A stretch of 44,700 nucleotides of DNA from Verrucomicrobiales bacterium (lineage in GTDB: Bacteria > Verrucomicrobiota > Verrucomicrobiia > Verrucomicrobiales > DEV007). Location of the stretch: contig JAOFXR010000025.1 in assembly GCA_028047635.1 (NCBI GenBank), forward strand, positions 1 through 44,700. The letters are read 5' to 3'. The number at the start of each line of letters is the position of its first letter. Positions within the stretch are counted from its first letter, which is position 1. The notes beneath the pieces were generated by a model. It was not told the DNA's origin and did no database searches. It saw nothing but the letters and a program-made list of their open reading frames with translations. The position numbers and the translations under genes were made by a program. Of the stretch, positions 8,619-19,325 are shown piece after piece.

Positions 8619-8743
8619 GGTGAAAGGTGGCCCATTTTTCCGGGGATAGAAACTGATGAAAGAGGATTTTGCTTTGTTGCATGACCTGCGCGGTATCGGC
8701 GCGAATTCGGGCATTAGAGAGCATGCCGTCCGCTCCCACGGGA

Positions 8744-8810
8744 AGCGGCTATAGCGCAGGCGCTATTTGTAGGTGAAGGCCGTGACTTCGCTCTATGAGC
8801 GTTCAGGTAT
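8744..8810. repeat. REP-like element, copy 2 (inverted), in the uvrA upstream gap
   Basis: Inverse copy of the element at 6707-6759; the core 8771-8793 is identical over 23 bases. It carries a tight hairpin at 8751-8766 (ATAGCGC and GCGCTAT) and a second small stem at 8789-8801 (CGCTC and GAGCG). It sits between the divergent starts of the propeller gene and uvrA, in a 282-base non-coding gap. A single CGCAGAGA unit also lies just before the uvrA start. Confidence 0.6.
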
Positions 8811-8900
8811 CGAAGGGCGTACGCGGGCGGCTTTCATCTCAAATGGTGCTTTCTCTCGTGCGATTTTTATTTCCGTGCGTAACCTCTGGGCGCAGAGACG

Positions 8901-11900
8901 ATGGCGAAGAAAAAGACAAACTCCGGAACCGACAAGGTGATCGAACTCAAAGGCGTTCGGCAAAATAATCTCAAGGGAATCGATCTCGATATTCCGATCG
9001 GGAAACTCACCGTAGTGACCGGCCCGAGCGGTTCAGGAAAATCGAGCTTGGCCTTCCAAACCCTCTACGCAGAGGGGCAGCGCCGTTATGTGGAGACCTT
9101 TTCGCCCTACACGAGGCAGTTCTTTGACCGGATGGACAAGCCTCAGGTCGATTCGATTAAGGGGATTCCTCCTGCGATCGCGATCGAACAGCAGAATGCG
9201 GTTAAATCAACACGCTCAACGGTCGGAACGATCACGGAGATCAATGACTACCTGAAGCTGCTTTTTCCACGACTCGCCCGGGGATTCGATCCTGTCACGG
9301 GCGAAGAGATTTCGCCGGACACTCCTGAGTCCATTTTGAAAAAGTCGAAGGAGCGTTTTGGGAAGGACGATGCGCTGCTCATTCTCTTTTCGGTGGAAGC
9401 GCCCGCGAAAACCAAGGTCGCGGATTTTTTCGAGTTTCTTCAGCAACAAGGCTATCTCCGTGTCTGGCTATTTGGAAAACCCTATCGGGTCGATTCGCCA
9501 GATGACTATCATCGTAAGACGCTGCCGGCTAAGGTCGATGTGATTCAGGATCGGGTTGCCCCGGCACGACGTTCACGTTTTCTTGAGGCGTTGGAGCGGG
9601 CCCTTGATTTGGGGAAAGGCACCGTCACGGTGGTGGATCCTGAAAGTGGCGAGCGAGCGGGCTTTTCACGTGGTTGGCTGAACCCGGAAACGGGAACTGA
9701 GCTAAAGGCGCCGACGCCGGGACTGTTCAGTTTTAATCATCCACTTGGGGCGTGCCCGATGTGCAAAGGGTTCGGGAAGGTGATCGGGATTGATGTGGAT
9801 AAAGCGCTTCCCGATAAGTCGCTTTCGATCGCGGAAGGACTCGTGCGGGCGTTTCAAGGCGATGCACACTATGAATGCGAAGAGGACCTCGAGCGCTGCG
9901 CGCGGGCGCGGGGGCTCAGTCTTATCACGCCTTTCGACGAGATGGATCCAGAGGATCAGAAATGGCTCATGGAGGGCGACGGGTCGGATCCTGAAGAGGC
10001 CTGGCAGCGCGGAACCTGGTATGGTGTGACGGGATTCTTCGATTGGCTGGAGTCACGTGCCTACAAGATGCACGTGCGTGTTTTCCTGAGCCGTTACCGC
10101 AGCTACACGAAGTGTAAGACCTGCAAGGGAACGCGATTGAAGCCGGAGGCACTCAATTTCCGAATTGCTGATAAAACGCTTCCCGATCTCTGGCAGCTTT
10201 CGATTGATGATGTCGCCACGTTTTTCAAAGCGATCACGGTTAATACTAAAGATAAGACCGCGACGATGTTGTACGAAGAAGTGAGTAATCGCCTCGGTTA
10301 CTTGCAGGAAGTCGGCCTTGGTTATTTGAATCTCGACCGTCCGACACGAACCCTTTCGGGTGGAGAGACCGAGCGGGTGAATTTGACGACCTGCCTCGGA
10401 GCGAGCCTGACAAATACACTATTTGTTCTCGATGAGCCAACCGTCGGATTGCATCCGCGTGACGTTGGCAAATTGATCGGGGTGATGCAGCGACTCCGCG
10501 ATCTCGGGAATACGCTGGTCGTCGTTGAACACGAAGAAGCGGTGATTCGTGCGGCGGATCATCTCGTCGACATTGGGCCGGGACGCGGGGAAAACGGGGG
10601 CGAGCTTGTTTTTGAGGGGGCTGGCCTTGCCACTGCGGCGGCAGCAAAGAAACAGTTCGCGGATCATCCCCGTGCACTCACGCTGGAGTATTTGTCGGGA
10701 AAGAAAGAAATACCGGTTCCGGCGAGACGCCGAAAGCCAAAGCAATGGCTCAAGATCAAACGGGCCGCGCAAAATAATCTCAAAAAGATCAATGCGGAAA
10801 TCCCTCTCGGCGTATTCTGCTGTGTCACGGGTGTTTCCGGATCAGGAAAGTCCACTTTGATTCACTCGGTTCTTTACGGGAATTTGCAGGAGGCACTCGG
10901 ACTCGCCGGGTCCGATATGGAATTGGGCCAGTGCAAAAGCATCAGTGGGGCTTCCAAGGTGCGTGAAGTGGTGATGGTGGATCAGGCGCCACTCGCGAGG
11001 ACGCCGCGTTCGACTCCGGCGGTTTATACAGGGATTTTTGAGTCGATTCGAAAACTTTTCGCTGAGGCGCCCGACGGAAAGTCGCGGGGAATCACGCCGG
11101 GTTATCTTTCGTTCAACAGCGGAGCGGGAAGATGCGGTCGGTGCTCGGGAAATGGTTACGAGAAAGTGGAGATGCAATTTCTCAGCGATCTCTACGTAAC
11201 CTGTCCGGAGTGCGAGGGGAAACGATACACGCCTGAGGCGCTTGAGATACACTTTGAAGGCAAGTCGATTCAGGAGATTCTCTCAATGACCGTCACCGAG
11301 GCGATTGAATTCTATCTCGCGGTGGAAGATCGCAAGGCGGCCAAAGTGGTTACGGGACTTCAGTTGCTTGCGGAAGTGGGCCTCGGTTACCTTCGCCTCG
11401 GACAGCCGCTCAACACGCTCTCCGGTGGTGAAAGCCAGCGACTCAAGCTTGTAGGGCATTTGCTTTCGAAGCCGAAACGGGCGCCGAAAGATGAAAAGAC
11501 AACGCTTCTGATTTTTGATGAGCCTACGACGGGGCTTCATTTTGATGATACGGGAATGCTGCTGAAGATGTTTGAACGACTCGTCGATGCAGGAGAATCG
11601 GTCGTCGTTATTGAGCACAATCTTGATGTGATTAAGTGTGCTGACCACATCATCGATCTCGGGCCGGAGGCGGGTGTCGATGGCGGTGAGATTGTATTCA
11701 AGGGAACTCCTGAAGATCTTCTCAATGCGAAGAAGTCACACACTGGAAATTATCTGAAGCAATTGCTCACGCCGAAGCTGTCAGTGGTGCGAAATCAGCT
11801 CAAGATAGCCGAGAAGGCTGATCCGGTTCTCTACGAGGTGAAGCTCGCGGATAATGCGATCGAACTTTACGGGGCGAGAGAGAACAATCTCAAAAATATC

Positions 11901-14501
11901 GATGTCACGATTCCTCGTGAGAAATTTGTGGTCGTGACAGGGCTGAGTGGGTCCGGAAAATCGACGCTTGCTTTTGATATTCTTTTTGCAGAAGGGCAAC
12001 GTCGTTTTCTCGATAGCATGTCTACTTATGCGCGTCAGTTCGTCGAGCAGATGGAGCGGCCCGATCTGGATGTGATCACGGGATTGCCTCCCACTGTGGC
12101 GATTGAGCAACGTATTTCGCGCGGAGGGGGGAAGTCGACGGTCGCAACCGTGACGGAGGTATGGCATTTTCTTCGACTGCTCTATGCGAAGGTCGGATTG
12201 CAATACTCGCCCGACACAGGCAATCCGGTAGAGGCTCAAAGTGTCTCTGCGATTGTGAGCAAGATTCGAGCGGAAGCGGCGAAAGATAAGAAGCTCGTTC
12301 GGGTCATGGCGCCTCTCGTGAAAGCGCGAAAAGGATTTCACACGGAGGTCGCTGACTGGGCCGGACGGCAGGGGTTCGAGACTTTGTTAGTCGATAACCA
12401 ACTCGTTCAGGTCGCGGATTTTCAGCGTCTCGAACGTTTTAAAGAGCACACCATTGATGTGATTGTGGGTGAGATCAAAAAGGATACACCGCCCGAAGAG
12501 ACGGCTGATATTGTCGAGCGTGCTCTCAAGATAGGGAAGCGGACGCTGAGGTTCTTCGACTCGAAAAATCACATTCGTGTCATGAACACGGAACGTTGTG
12601 ATCCTGAAACGGGACGGTCCTTTGAGGAGCTTGACCCGCGTCTTTTCTCTTACAATTCCCCGCACGGGTGGTGTGCTTGCTGCCGGGGCTACGGGACGGT
12701 TGAAAAGCGACCGTCGACCTCAGATGAGCGTGATGCGGAATCACAGCTCGATGCCGAGTTGCGGGAGGAGTTTCGCCGATCCCGTTCGCGGAATCCCGCG
12801 GAACTGGAGCCCTGTCCTGAATGCGAAGGCGCCCGGCTTAATGAAGTGGCTCGCTTTGTCCGTATTGGTAAACATGCGATTAATGAGATCGCATCGCTTT
12901 CGGTATCGGAAGCGAAGGAGGTGATTGCCACGTTTGATTTTGATAAGCAGAGTTCTCTCATCGCGAGAGATATCACCCCCGAGATTTCACAGCGGCTTCA
13001 TTTCATGGAGGAAGTGGGCCTGGGCTATCTGCAGTTGGATCGTTCCGCGACGACACTTAGTGGCGGTGAGAGCCAGCGAATTCGTTTGTCAGCTCAGCTC
13101 GGTTCCAACCTGCGCGGTGTGCTTTATGTGCTTGATGAGCCGACGATTGGACTGCACCCGCGCGATAATGACAACTTGCTCGATACCCTTGTGGAATTGA
13201 AAACGAAGGGTAATTCGCTCGTGGTCGTTGAGCACGATGAAGAAACGATTCGCCGCGCTGATCATCTCATCGACCTCGGTCCGGGAGCAGGTCAATACGG
13301 AGGCGAGGTGGTATGGGAAGGCGATCCGAAGACGCTTTTTGATTCGAAATCAGGCGCGGGAAGTTCACCGACACGCGATGCTTTTTCCAATCCGATGAGC
13401 CATCCCATGAGTGGCAAACGTCGCAAGCTTCCTGCGAAGAGTCGGAAGGAGGGGTGGCTGCGCATCAAGGGAGCGAACGCGAACAACCTCAAGAATGTAG
13501 ATATTCGCATTCCAATTGGTCGCCTCACGGTACTTTCCGGAATCTCGGGGTCCGGTAAGTCGAGTTTTATGCGGGGTGTCTTGAAACCGGCAGTCGACTC
13601 GATTTTGAAGAAGCTGACCAAGGGCGCTAAGAAGCAAGTCTTCACGAAGACGTGGAAAAGCATTGAAGGTGTCGATCAACTGGAAGCGATCTACGAGGTG
13701 GATCAGTCTCCGATTGGAAAAACCTCGCGATCCACCCCCGCTACTTACGTGAAGGTGTTTGATGAAATTCGAAAGTCGTTCGCCCAGTTGCCTGACTCCC
13801 GGGCGAGAGGATACACCGCGTCCCGTTTTTCTTTCAACACTGAAGGTGGTCGCTGCGAGGCATGCAAAGGAAACGGGCTCATCAAGCTCGAGATGAACTT
13901 CCTTCCGACTTCGTACGTTGAGTGTGAGGAATGCAATGGAAGGCGCTACAACTCGCCGACGCTGGAAGTGGAGTACAATGGCAAGTCGATCGGCGATGTC
14001 ATGGATCTGTCGATCGAAGAGGCGTCTGAGTTTTTCTCAGGGCATCCCAAGATCTCGCGAACCCTTGGGCTCATGAATGAGACGGGGCTTGGCTATCTGC
14101 GGCTCGGGCAGGCAAGCCCGAGTTTATCTGGTGGAGAAGCGCAGCGTATCAAGTTGGTGACGGAACTCACTCGTGGAATCGGGCGAGCGAACAATGCGAG
14201 GTTGCGTCAAAATCGTCAGCCGAAATCGAATCTTTATCTCATCGAGGAGCCCAGCATTGGTCTTCATCATGCGGATGTGAAGCGACTGCTCGAAGTGATG
14301 CATCGGTTAGTCGATGATGGTCACACCGTCGTCGTGATCGAGCACAGTCTCGAAATTATGGCTGAGGCGGACTACCTCATCGACATTGGCCCCGAGGCCG
14401 GTGCCGATGGGGGAGAAGTGGTCGCGGCGGGAACTCCCGAAGAGGTGATCAAAGTAGCGGAAAGCCGCACCGCTCCCTTTCTTGCGCGGGAGTTGAAGTA
14501 G
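8901..14501 (+). CDS. uvrA: Double-length excinuclease ABC subunit A (tandem UvrA fusion)
   Basis: At 1866 residues this is twice the usual UvrA (about 940) and contains two complete UvrA units. Four Walker A motifs are visible: GPSGSGKSS at 41, GVSGSGKST near 643, GLSGSGKST near 1014 and GISGSGKSS near 1547. Four LSGGE/LSGGES signatures and the matching Walker B (DEPT / EEPS) motifs are present, and each unit has CxxC zinc modules (for example [24 protein letters not shown]). The second unit starts around residue 985. UvrA finds helix-distorting DNA damage as a dimer; here one chain may replace the dimer. The fused form is known from Chlamydiae and other PVC bacteria. Note EEPS in place of DEPT in the fourth ATPase. 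The 3' end overlaps the opposing gene by 53 bases. Confidence 0.97.
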   Translation: MAKKKTNSGTDKVIELKGVRQNNLKGIDLDIPIGKLTVVTGPSGSGKSSLAFQTLYAEGQRRYVETFSPYTRQFFDRMDKPQVDSIKGIPPAIAIEQQNAVKSTRSTVGTITEINDYLKLLFPRLARGFDPVTGEEISPDTPESILKKSKERFGKDDALLILFSVEAPAKTKVADFFEFLQQQGYLRVWLFGKPYRVDSPDDYHRKTLPAKVDVIQDRVAPARRSRFLEALERALDLGKGTVTVVDPESGERAGFSRGWLNPETGTELKAPTPGLFSFNHPLGACPMCKGFGKVIGIDVDKALPDKSLSIAEGLVRAFQGDAHYECEEDLERCARARGLSLITPFDEMDPEDQKWLMEGDGSDPEEAWQRGTWYGVTGFFDWLESRAYKMHVRVFLSRYRSYTKCKTCKGTRLKPEALNFRIADKTLPDLWQLSIDDVATFFKAITVNTKDKTATMLYEEVSNRLGYLQEVGLGYLNLDRPTRTLSGGETERVNLTTCLGASLTNTLFVLDEPTVGLHPRDVGKLIGVMQRLRDLGNTLVVVEHEEAVIRAADHLVDIGPGRGENGGELVFEGAGLATAAAAKKQFADHPRALTLEYLSGKKEIPVPARRRKPKQWLKIKRAAQNNLKKINAEIPLGVFCCVTGVSGSGKSTLIHSVLYGNLQEALGLAGSDMELGQCKSISGASKVREVVMVDQAPLARTPRSTPAVYTGIFESIRKLFAEAPDGKSRGITPGYLSFNSGAGRCGRCSGNGYEKVEMQFLSDLYVTCPECEGKRYTPEALEIHFEGKSIQEILSMTVTEAIEFYLAVEDRKAAKVVTGLQLLAEVGLGYLRLGQPLNTLSGGESQRLKLVGHLLSKPKRAPKDEKTTLLIFDEPTTGLHFDDTGMLLKMFERLVDAGESVVVIEHNLDVIKCADHIIDLGPEAGVDGGEIVFKGTPEDLLNAKKSHTGNYLKQLLTPKLSVVRNQLKIAEKADPVLYEVKLADNAIELYGARENNLKNIDVTIPREKFVVVTGLSGSGKSTLAFDILFAEGQRRFLDSMSTYARQFVEQMERPDLDVITGLPPTVAIEQRISRGGGKSTVATVTEVWHFLRLLYAKVGLQYSPDTGNPVEAQSVSAIVSKIRAEAAKDKKLVRVMAPLVKARKGFHTEVADWAGRQGFETLLVDNQLVQVADFQRLERFKEHTIDVIVGEIKKDTPPEETADIVERALKIGKRTLRFFDSKNHIRVMNTERCDPETGRSFEELDPRLFSYNSPHGWCACCRGYGTVEKRPSTSDERDAESQLDAELREEFRRSRSRNPAELEPCPECEGARLNEVARFVRIGKHAINEIASLSVSEAKEVIATFDFDKQSSLIARDITPEISQRLHFMEEVGLGYLQLDRSATTLSGGESQRIRLSAQLGSNLRGVLYVLDEPTIGLHPRDNDNLLDTLVELKTKGNSLVVVEHDEETIRRADHLIDLGPGAGQYGGEVVWEGDPKTLFDSKSGAGSSPTRDAFSNPMSHPMSGKRRKLPAKSRKEGWLRIKGANANNLKNVDIRIPIGRLTVLSGISGSGKSSFMRGVLKPAVDSILKKLTKGAKKQVFTKTWKSIEGVDQLEAIYEVDQSPIGKTSRSTPATYVKVFDEIRKSFAQLPDSRARGYTASRFSFNTEGGRCEACKGNGLIKLEMNFLPTSYVECEECNGRRYNSPTLEVEYNGKSIGDVMDLSIEEASEFFSGHPKISRTLGLMNETGLGYLRLGQASPSLSGGEAQRIKLVTELTRGIGRANNARLRQNRQPKSNLYLIEEPSIGLHHADVKRLLEVMHRLVDDGHTVVVIEHSLEIMAEADYLIDIGPEAGADGGEVVAAGTPEEVIKVAESRTAPFLARELK

Positions 14502-15774
14502 TCTGTTTTACGAGGCTGAGGTCGGATTCGCTTTCTTGATCGTGTCTTGAGTCTTGAATGAGGCGGGTAAAAATCTCTCCTCCGGCTGGTGCCACGGGAA
14601 TCACTGGCAGAGTCAGCTCAATCATGTTGCGATGATCTTTGGTCGCGATCGCCTGGATCGTGCCGCCGTGTTGAAAGGCCGACAGGTAGCAGGCAACGAG
14701 GTCGGAGCCTAACTCGCCCGGCCTGTCCGCGCGCACGAGAAATGGATCGAAAAGCCGGGTGCGTTCTTTTTCCGGAATCAGTTCGCCATTATCAATGCAT
14801 CGGATTCGAATCGCTTCAGCTCCGGACGTGCCCAGCGTGGTATTGGTCGCCTGCAGCTCGATCTTTCCTGATGGACCGGCATTGGCTACCGCTTCGTTAA
14901 TGATGCTGTGCGCCATCCGCGAAACTTTCTCCAGATCGGCGGTAATGGTGTGTAGATCAGCGTCCGCAGAGAGGCTGAATTCGATATCAGGTTTCGTCTC
15001 GAGCTCTTTTTCAGAAGTGCTCTCCAGAATTCCCGCGAAGTTGATCCCATCTCTGATGTGGAGCACTGGGTGATGGGTGCTGCTTGCGCCGGCCCCGTCG
15101 GAAAGATTGGAAAGGATCGAAATCATTCTTCCGATTTGCTCTTCGACTTTCTCGTAGTATTCGCTCCAAAAGAAATCGTCTCTCGGCTTGCCATTAGCTT
15201 CTTCCTGCAGCTGCATCGGAATCATGTCGAAGAAGGCCCGGACCACCGTGAGGGCGTTGCGGAGATGGTGATTTAATCCGGAGGATAATATGCCAATGCT
15301 GGCGGCCTTCTCAGCCATTAGCATTTCCTGGAAGGCCACCGCCCGCTCTCTTAATAACCTGTTCCGTTCTCTCGTAATCCAGAAGCGATCCAATGATTTC
15401 TTAAGCCGAATTTCGAGATCCGCTGGATTCCAGGGCTTCGTTAAGTAAGAGTAAAGAAGTCCATCATTCAGATACTCCACGGCCGAATCCAAATCAGAAA
15501 AAGCAGTTACAAGAATGCGCAGGGGTTGGTCATCAATGCTTGTTATTTTCTCCAGAAACTCAACTCCGGACAATCCCGGCATCTTCTTGTCGCTCAAAAC
15601 GACTCCGATTTCTCCCTGGTGTTCACGGAATACTTCCAATCCTTCAGCTGCGGATTTGGCGACAAAGATCGGAGCAATATCCTGAAAGCTTTCTGTGAAA
15701 TATTTCAGCGCTTTCTCTTCGTCATCTACATAGAGTATGCCAATCGTATCGATGGCTTGGGCCAAGGGGTGCAT
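14449..15774 (-). CDS. Receiver domain fused to histidine-kinase-like domain
   Basis: 441 residues from the ATG at 15774; the frame upstream of it is non-native. Residues 10-125 are a receiver domain: acidic pocket D17-D18-E19, phospho-site D62 in SDKKMPG, T90 and K113. A coiled linker leads to a dimerisation helix with GLNHHLRNALTVV (candidate phospho-His H169). A HATPase domain follows with an N-box-like NEAVANAG and DNGELIPEKERTRLFDPF. Its nucleotide motifs are degenerate: DNGxGI has become DNGELI, and the second glycine box reads GELGSDL instead of GxGLGL. It may therefore be a weak kinase, a phosphatase or a scaffold. The architecture suggests a signalling hybrid rather than a DNA-binding regulator. 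The C-terminus overlaps uvrA. Confidence 0.8.
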   Translation of the reverse strand: MHPLAQAIDTIGILYVDDEEKALKYFTESFQDIAPIFVAKSAAEGLEVFREHQGEIGVVLSDKKMPGLSGVEFLEKITSIDDQPLRILVTAFSDLDSAVEYLNDGLLYSYLTKPWNPADLEIRLKKSLDRFWITRERNRLLRERAVAFQEMLMAEKAASIGILSSGLNHHLRNALTVVRAFFDMIPMQLQEEANGKPRDDFFWSEYYEKVEEQIGRMISILSNLSDGAGASSTHHPVLHIRDGINFAGILESTSEKELETKPDIEFSLSADADLHTITADLEKVSRMAHSIINEAVANAGPSGKIELQATNTTLGTSGAEAIRIRCIDNGELIPEKERTRLFDPFLVRADRPGELGSDLVACYLSAFQHGGTIQAIATKDHRNMIELTLPVIPVAPAGGEIFTRLIQDSRHDQESESDLSLVKQTTSTPAQERERCGFPLL

Positions 15775-15808
15775 AGATAAAGGGCGGTTTAAGTGGTTGG
15801 CGGGATTT

Positions 15809-16369
15809 CTAACTATGTTCCAGATTAGACCATTTTTTTCGCAGATTGACAGTGAAGGTGGTGCCGGTGTCCGGGGTGCTGACCACCTGAATGGTCCCCC
15901 CGTGCGCTTCGATGATGCGATAGCAGATGCTAAGCCCGAGTCCATTGCCTGCGACCGACTCCATTGCTTGCACGGCATTGTGGACGAGGTTCGCGACTAC
16001 CTGTACAATTTGATTTTTTACACCAATCACTTCAACCGTAGAATCGACCTCGATCTTCAATTCGATCTCGGATTCTTCAATCGGTTTCATCAACATGCGA
16101 AGTGGTCGGTGGATGGCATCGGCAAGTATAAAGGAGGTGCCACCTGCGCCTCCGTTGTGAGAGAACTTACGAAACTCACTTTTGATTCCGTCCTTTGCTG
16201 CGGTCTCGGCTGCCTTTTCGAAATTATCCATCGCGGCGGTGAGCGCAGGAAAGAATCGTCCATCGGCATATTTAACCATTCGCTCTTCTATGCGGGTGCG
16301 GTCTTCGGCTCCCACTTGGAAAAGAAATTTTTCAAACGGCTCCAGGTCGTCATAGAGAGTCCGAAGTTT
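15809..16369 (-). pseudogene. Truncated sensor histidine kinase remnant
   Basis: An open stretch on the minus strand encodes the C-terminal end of a histidine kinase, ending 34 bases before the receiver-kinase gene. It shows an N-box (NLVHNAVQAM) and the second glycine box with following helix (GNGLGLSICYRIIEAHGGTI), ending in GTTFTVNLRKK. The roughly 40 residues that normally lie between them, including the DNGxGI box and the F-box, are missing. There is no phospho-histidine helix. Upstream, kinase-like sequence continues beyond the only possible starts (GTG at 16315, ATG at 16279) up to a TAG at 16370-16372 preceded by TAA. I read it as a decayed gene, but a short expressed ATPase-like fragment cannot be excluded. 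Confidence 0.55.
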
Positions 16370-16428
16370 CTATTAACGCTCCGTCTTAGCTTGTGCTAGT
16401 TTCCGAGAGAACGTTTAAGAACGCGAAT

Positions 16429-17856
16429 ATGAGTCAAAATCTCTTTGAAAAGGTCTGGGACGCACACGCCGTCAAACAATTGTCGAACGGTCAAACGCAG
16501 CTGCTTATCGGTACTCACCTCATCCACGAGGTGACAAGTCCGCAGGCATTCGGCATGCTCCGCGATCTCGGTCTGAAGGTGAAATATCCAAACCGGACCT
16601 TCGCGACGGTCGACCACATCGTTCCGACGAAGAATCAGGTTGAGCCCTTCGAAGATGGTCTCGCTCAGGATATGATCAAAGCGCTCCGTGATAATTGTAA
16701 GGAGTTTGATGTTAAATTTTTCGACATTGGTAGCGGTAGTCAGGGGATTGTGCACGTGGTAGGGCCGGAGCAGGGGATCACCCAGCCGGGAACTACGATT
16801 GCCTGTGGTGACTCGCACACAGCGACTCACGGCGCGTTCGGTGCGATTGCTTTCGGAATCGGAACGACTCAGATTCGGGACGTTCTTGCGACTCAGACGA
16901 TGGCGTTGAGCAAGTTTAAGGTGCGTCGCATCAACGTTGATGGCGAACTTCCTCCCGGCGTTTACGCGAAGGATGTTGTTCTCCACATCATCAAGCTCCT
17001 CGGGGCTAAAGGCGGTATCGGTTATGCTTACGAATACGGTGGCAGCCTTTTTGACAATTTCTCCATGGAAGAGCGCATGACGGTTTGCAACATGTCCATT
17101 GAGGGCGGCGCCCGTTGTGGTTATGTGAATCCCGATGAGAAGACTTTTGAGTATCTCAAGGATCGTCCCTACTCCCCCACCGGTGAGGCCTGGGACAAAG
17201 CGGTTGCTGACTGGTCTGCTCTCGCTTCCGATGCCGATTGTGTCTATGACGACGTCGTGAACATTAACGCGGCCGATGTAGCGCCTTCCGTGACATGGGG
17301 GATTTCCCCGGATCACGGTGTCTTCGTGACGGAGAACATTCCGAGCGTCGACGATGCGAAGGATGATGTTGAGCGCAAGAGTATTGAGGAAGCACTCGAA
17401 TACATGAAGCTCGAAGGTGGCGCCCCGATTGCGGGAACGCCGGTTGATGTTTGTTTCATCGGAAGTTGCACGAACGGACGTCTCTCTGACTTCCGCGAGA
17501 CGGCCAAATTTCTCAAAGGTCGCAAGGTCGCCTCTGGTGTTACCGCGATTGCCGTTCCCGGATCCGAGATTGTTGATGTCCTTTGCAAGCAGGAGGGAAT
17601 CGATAAGATTTTCACCGAAGCTGGCTTTGAGTGGCGAAACGCAGGTTGCTCGATGTGCCTCGCGATGAACCCCGACAAGCTTATCGGTGATCAACTCTGC
17701 GCGAGCTCAAGTAACCGGAACTTCAAAGGACGCCAAGGAAGCCCGGTCGGACGAACCATTTTAATGTCACCAGTGATGGTGGCGGCAGCGGCAATTACTG
17801 GAGTCGTCAGCGATGCTCGTGAGGTATTTGACGTGACTGGATCGGCAGCGGCCTGA
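16429..17856 (+). CDS. leuC: 3-isopropylmalate dehydratase large subunit
   Basis: 475 residues from the ATG at 16429 ([15 protein letters not shown]), the normal size of LeuC. With LeuD it isomerises 2-isopropylmalate to 3-isopropylmalate in leucine synthesis, using a 4Fe-4S cluster. The three cluster cysteines are present: C347 in [10 protein letters not shown], and C407 and C410 in [12 protein letters not shown], the same numbers as in the E. coli protein. Other aconitase-family motifs include [27 protein letters not shown] and [14 protein letters not shown]. No leuD or other leu gene is next to it. The frame is open 36 bases further upstream, but the chosen start matches the family. I see no leader peptide or riboswitch upstream. 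Confidence 0.97.
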   Translation: MSQNLFEKVWDAHAVKQLSNGQTQLLIGTHLIHEVTSPQAFGMLRDLGLKVKYPNRTFATVDHIVPTKNQVEPFEDGLAQDMIKALRDNCKEFDVKFFDIGSGSQGIVHVVGPEQGITQPGTTIACGDSHTATHGAFGAIAFGIGTTQIRDVLATQTMALSKFKVRRINVDGELPPGVYAKDVVLHIIKLLGAKGGIGYAYEYGGSLFDNFSMEERMTVCNMSIEGGARCGYVNPDEKTFEYLKDRPYSPTGEAWDKAVADWSALASDADCVYDDVVNINAADVAPSVTWGISPDHGVFVTENIPSVDDAKDDVERKSIEEALEYMKLEGGAPIAGTPVDVCFIGSCTNGRLSDFRETAKFLKGRKVASGVTAIAVPGSEIVDVLCKQEGIDKIFTEAGFEWRNAGCSMCLAMNPDKLIGDQLCASSSNRNFKGRQGSPVGRTILMSPVMVAAAAITGVVSDAREVFDVTGSAAA

Positions 17857-17888
17857 TCCAGTGACCGCAAGAAAAGGCGGAAGAAAAG

Positions 17889-17979
17889 TGCCAGAGGACT
17901 ACTGCAATGTTGGACAAGCTACCGTTGCTGCCTTCCGGCCCTGGCGGATTTCACCTGCCACCACTCAGCAGCCTCTGAC
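17889..17979 (-). ncRNA. ffs: Signal recognition particle RNA (small bacterial 4.5S type)
   Basis: On the minus strand the apical hairpin reads CAGGGCCGGAAGGCAGCA, the conserved GGAA tetraloop and internal loop bound by Ffh. The two ends pair: CAGAGGCTGCTGAGTG (5' end, near 17978) with CATTGCAGTAGTCCTCTG (3' end, near 17891), giving one long rod of about 90 nucleotides typical of the short SRP RNA without an Alu domain. It lies between the leuC stop (32 bases away) and the trpB start, head to head with trpB. A TATATT box on the minus strand about 10 bases upstream of its 5' end (17988-17993) could be its -10 element. SRP RNA with Ffh targets membrane proteins to the translocon. Confidence 0.92.
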
Positions 17980-18068
17980 GCAGCGAATATACACAGCAGG
18001 GGAAAAAAGCGAGTCCTGAAAACAAACTCGTGACCCCAAGCGTAACTTTGATCGAAAATTCAACGAAC

Positions 18069-19283
18069 ATGACGACGGCAACCACTTCTGCGGCACTTCC
18101 AGATGAGAATGGGCATTTCGGTTCCTTCGGGGGCGCTTTTGTTCCCGAGACGCTGGTGAAGGCTCTTGGCGAATTAACTGCTGAATACAAGGCAGCCAAA
18201 GCGGATCCGGAATTTCAGGCGGAACTCAACCGGCTCCTTTCTGAGTTTTGCGGACGCGAGACTCCGCTCTATCCGGCGGAACGGTGGAGCGAGAAGCTGG
18301 GCGGAGCGAAAATTTACCTCAAGCGAGAGGACCTTTTGCACACCGGGGCTCACAAGATCAATAATGCCCTCGGCCAGGTAATGCTGGCGAAGCGGCTCGG
18401 GAAAAAACGTATCATCGCTGAGACCGGGGCCGGACAGCACGGCGTGGCGACTGCCACGGTGGCAGCGCGATTCGGGCTGGAATGTGTTGTCTACATGGGG
18501 GCGATCGACATGGAGCGGCAGCATCTCAATGTGGTGCGTATGCGGTTGCTCGGCGCTGAAGTGCGTGGAGTTGAGGCAGGACAGAAAACGTTGAAGGAGG
18601 CGGTCAATGAGGCGCTTCGTGACTGGGTTACCAATGTTCGGTCGACGCATTATATTTTGGGGAGTGCTCTTGGGCCTCACCCGTATCCGATGATGGTTCG
18701 GGATTTTCACCGCGTCATCGGAGTGGAGGCCCGGAAGCAGATTCTGATCAAAGAGGAGCGCCTTCCTGATATGCTTGTCGCCTGCGTCGGCGGAGGCAGC
18801 AACGCGATTGGATTATTTCATCCCTTCCTTGAAGATGAAGACGTCAAAATGGTCGGCGTCGAAGCTGGCGGTCACGGGATTCGTCACGGCGAACATGCTG
18901 CCCGGTTTCAGGGTGGTAAACTTGGTGTGCTTCAAGGCACGAAAACCTGGTTGCTCGCTGACGATGATGGTCAGATTGAATTAACGCACTCCGTTTCCGC
19001 AGGTCTCGACTATGCGGCGGTGGGACCCGAGCATGCTTTTTTGCAGGACTCGGGTCGCGTTGAATATGATTACGCGACGGATGATGAAGCGCTCGCGGCT
19101 TTCAAAGCGCTCTCCGAGACGGAGGGAATTATTCCTGCGCTCGAAACTTCACATGCGCTCGCTTACGTCAATAAAGTTGCCCCGACAATGTCCAAAGATC
19201 AGATTATCATTGTGAATCTGTCAGGACGTGGGGACAAAGACGTCGAGCAGGCTGCGAAGTATCTCCTTCCGGAGGAAGGGTGA
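18069..19283 (+). CDS. trpB: Tryptophan synthase beta chain
   Basis: 404 residues from the ATG at 18069; a GTG at 18030 would add 13 residues, and neither start has a clear ribosome binding site. TrpB joins indole and serine to form tryptophan with pyridoxal phosphate. The cofactor lysine is K96 in [13 protein letters not shown]. The phosphate-binding loop [10 protein letters not shown], the EAGGHG segment and the C-terminal LSGRGDKD motif are all intact. The N-terminal [15 protein letters not shown] is typical of the standard TrpB1 type. trpA is not adjacent, so it is expressed alone or from a promoter overlapping the divergent SRP RNA gene. Confidence 0.96.
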   Translation: MTTATTSAALPDENGHFGSFGGAFVPETLVKALGELTAEYKAAKADPEFQAELNRLLSEFCGRETPLYPAERWSEKLGGAKIYLKREDLLHTGAHKINNALGQVMLAKRLGKKRIIAETGAGQHGVATATVAARFGLECVVYMGAIDMERQHLNVVRMRLLGAEVRGVEAGQKTLKEAVNEALRDWVTNVRSTHYILGSALGPHPYPMMVRDFHRVIGVEARKQILIKEERLPDMLVACVGGGSNAIGLFHPFLEDEDVKMVGVEAGGHGIRHGEHAARFQGGKLGVLQGTKTWLLADDDGQIELTHSVSAGLDYAAVGPEHAFLQDSGRVEYDYATDDEALAAFKALSETEGIIPALETSHALAYVNKVAPTMSKDQIIIVNLSGRGDKDVEQAAKYLLPEEG

Positions 19284-19291
19284 GCGCAGCG

Positions 19292-19325
19292 GAACGATTT
19301 CCTGGAAACAGTTCTTCGTTTTTTT
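19292..19325 (+). terminator. Terminator after trpB
   Basis: GAAC (19292) pairs with GTTC (19311-19314) and TTTCC with GGAAA inside it, followed by a T-run at 19319-19325. It lies in the 40-base gap between convergent genes and would stop trpB transcripts. The tight loop and internal mismatch lower confidence. Confidence 0.5.

Noticed and set aside
14502-14600. Possible terminator between uvrA and the opposing gene
   Set aside because: The two genes overlap here and no stem with a T-run is visible on either strand.
16396-17694. 432-residue open frame on the minus strand opposite leuC
   Set aside because: It lies wholly within leuC, has no recognisable domain and is rich in His/Arg/Asn as expected from an antisense shadow.
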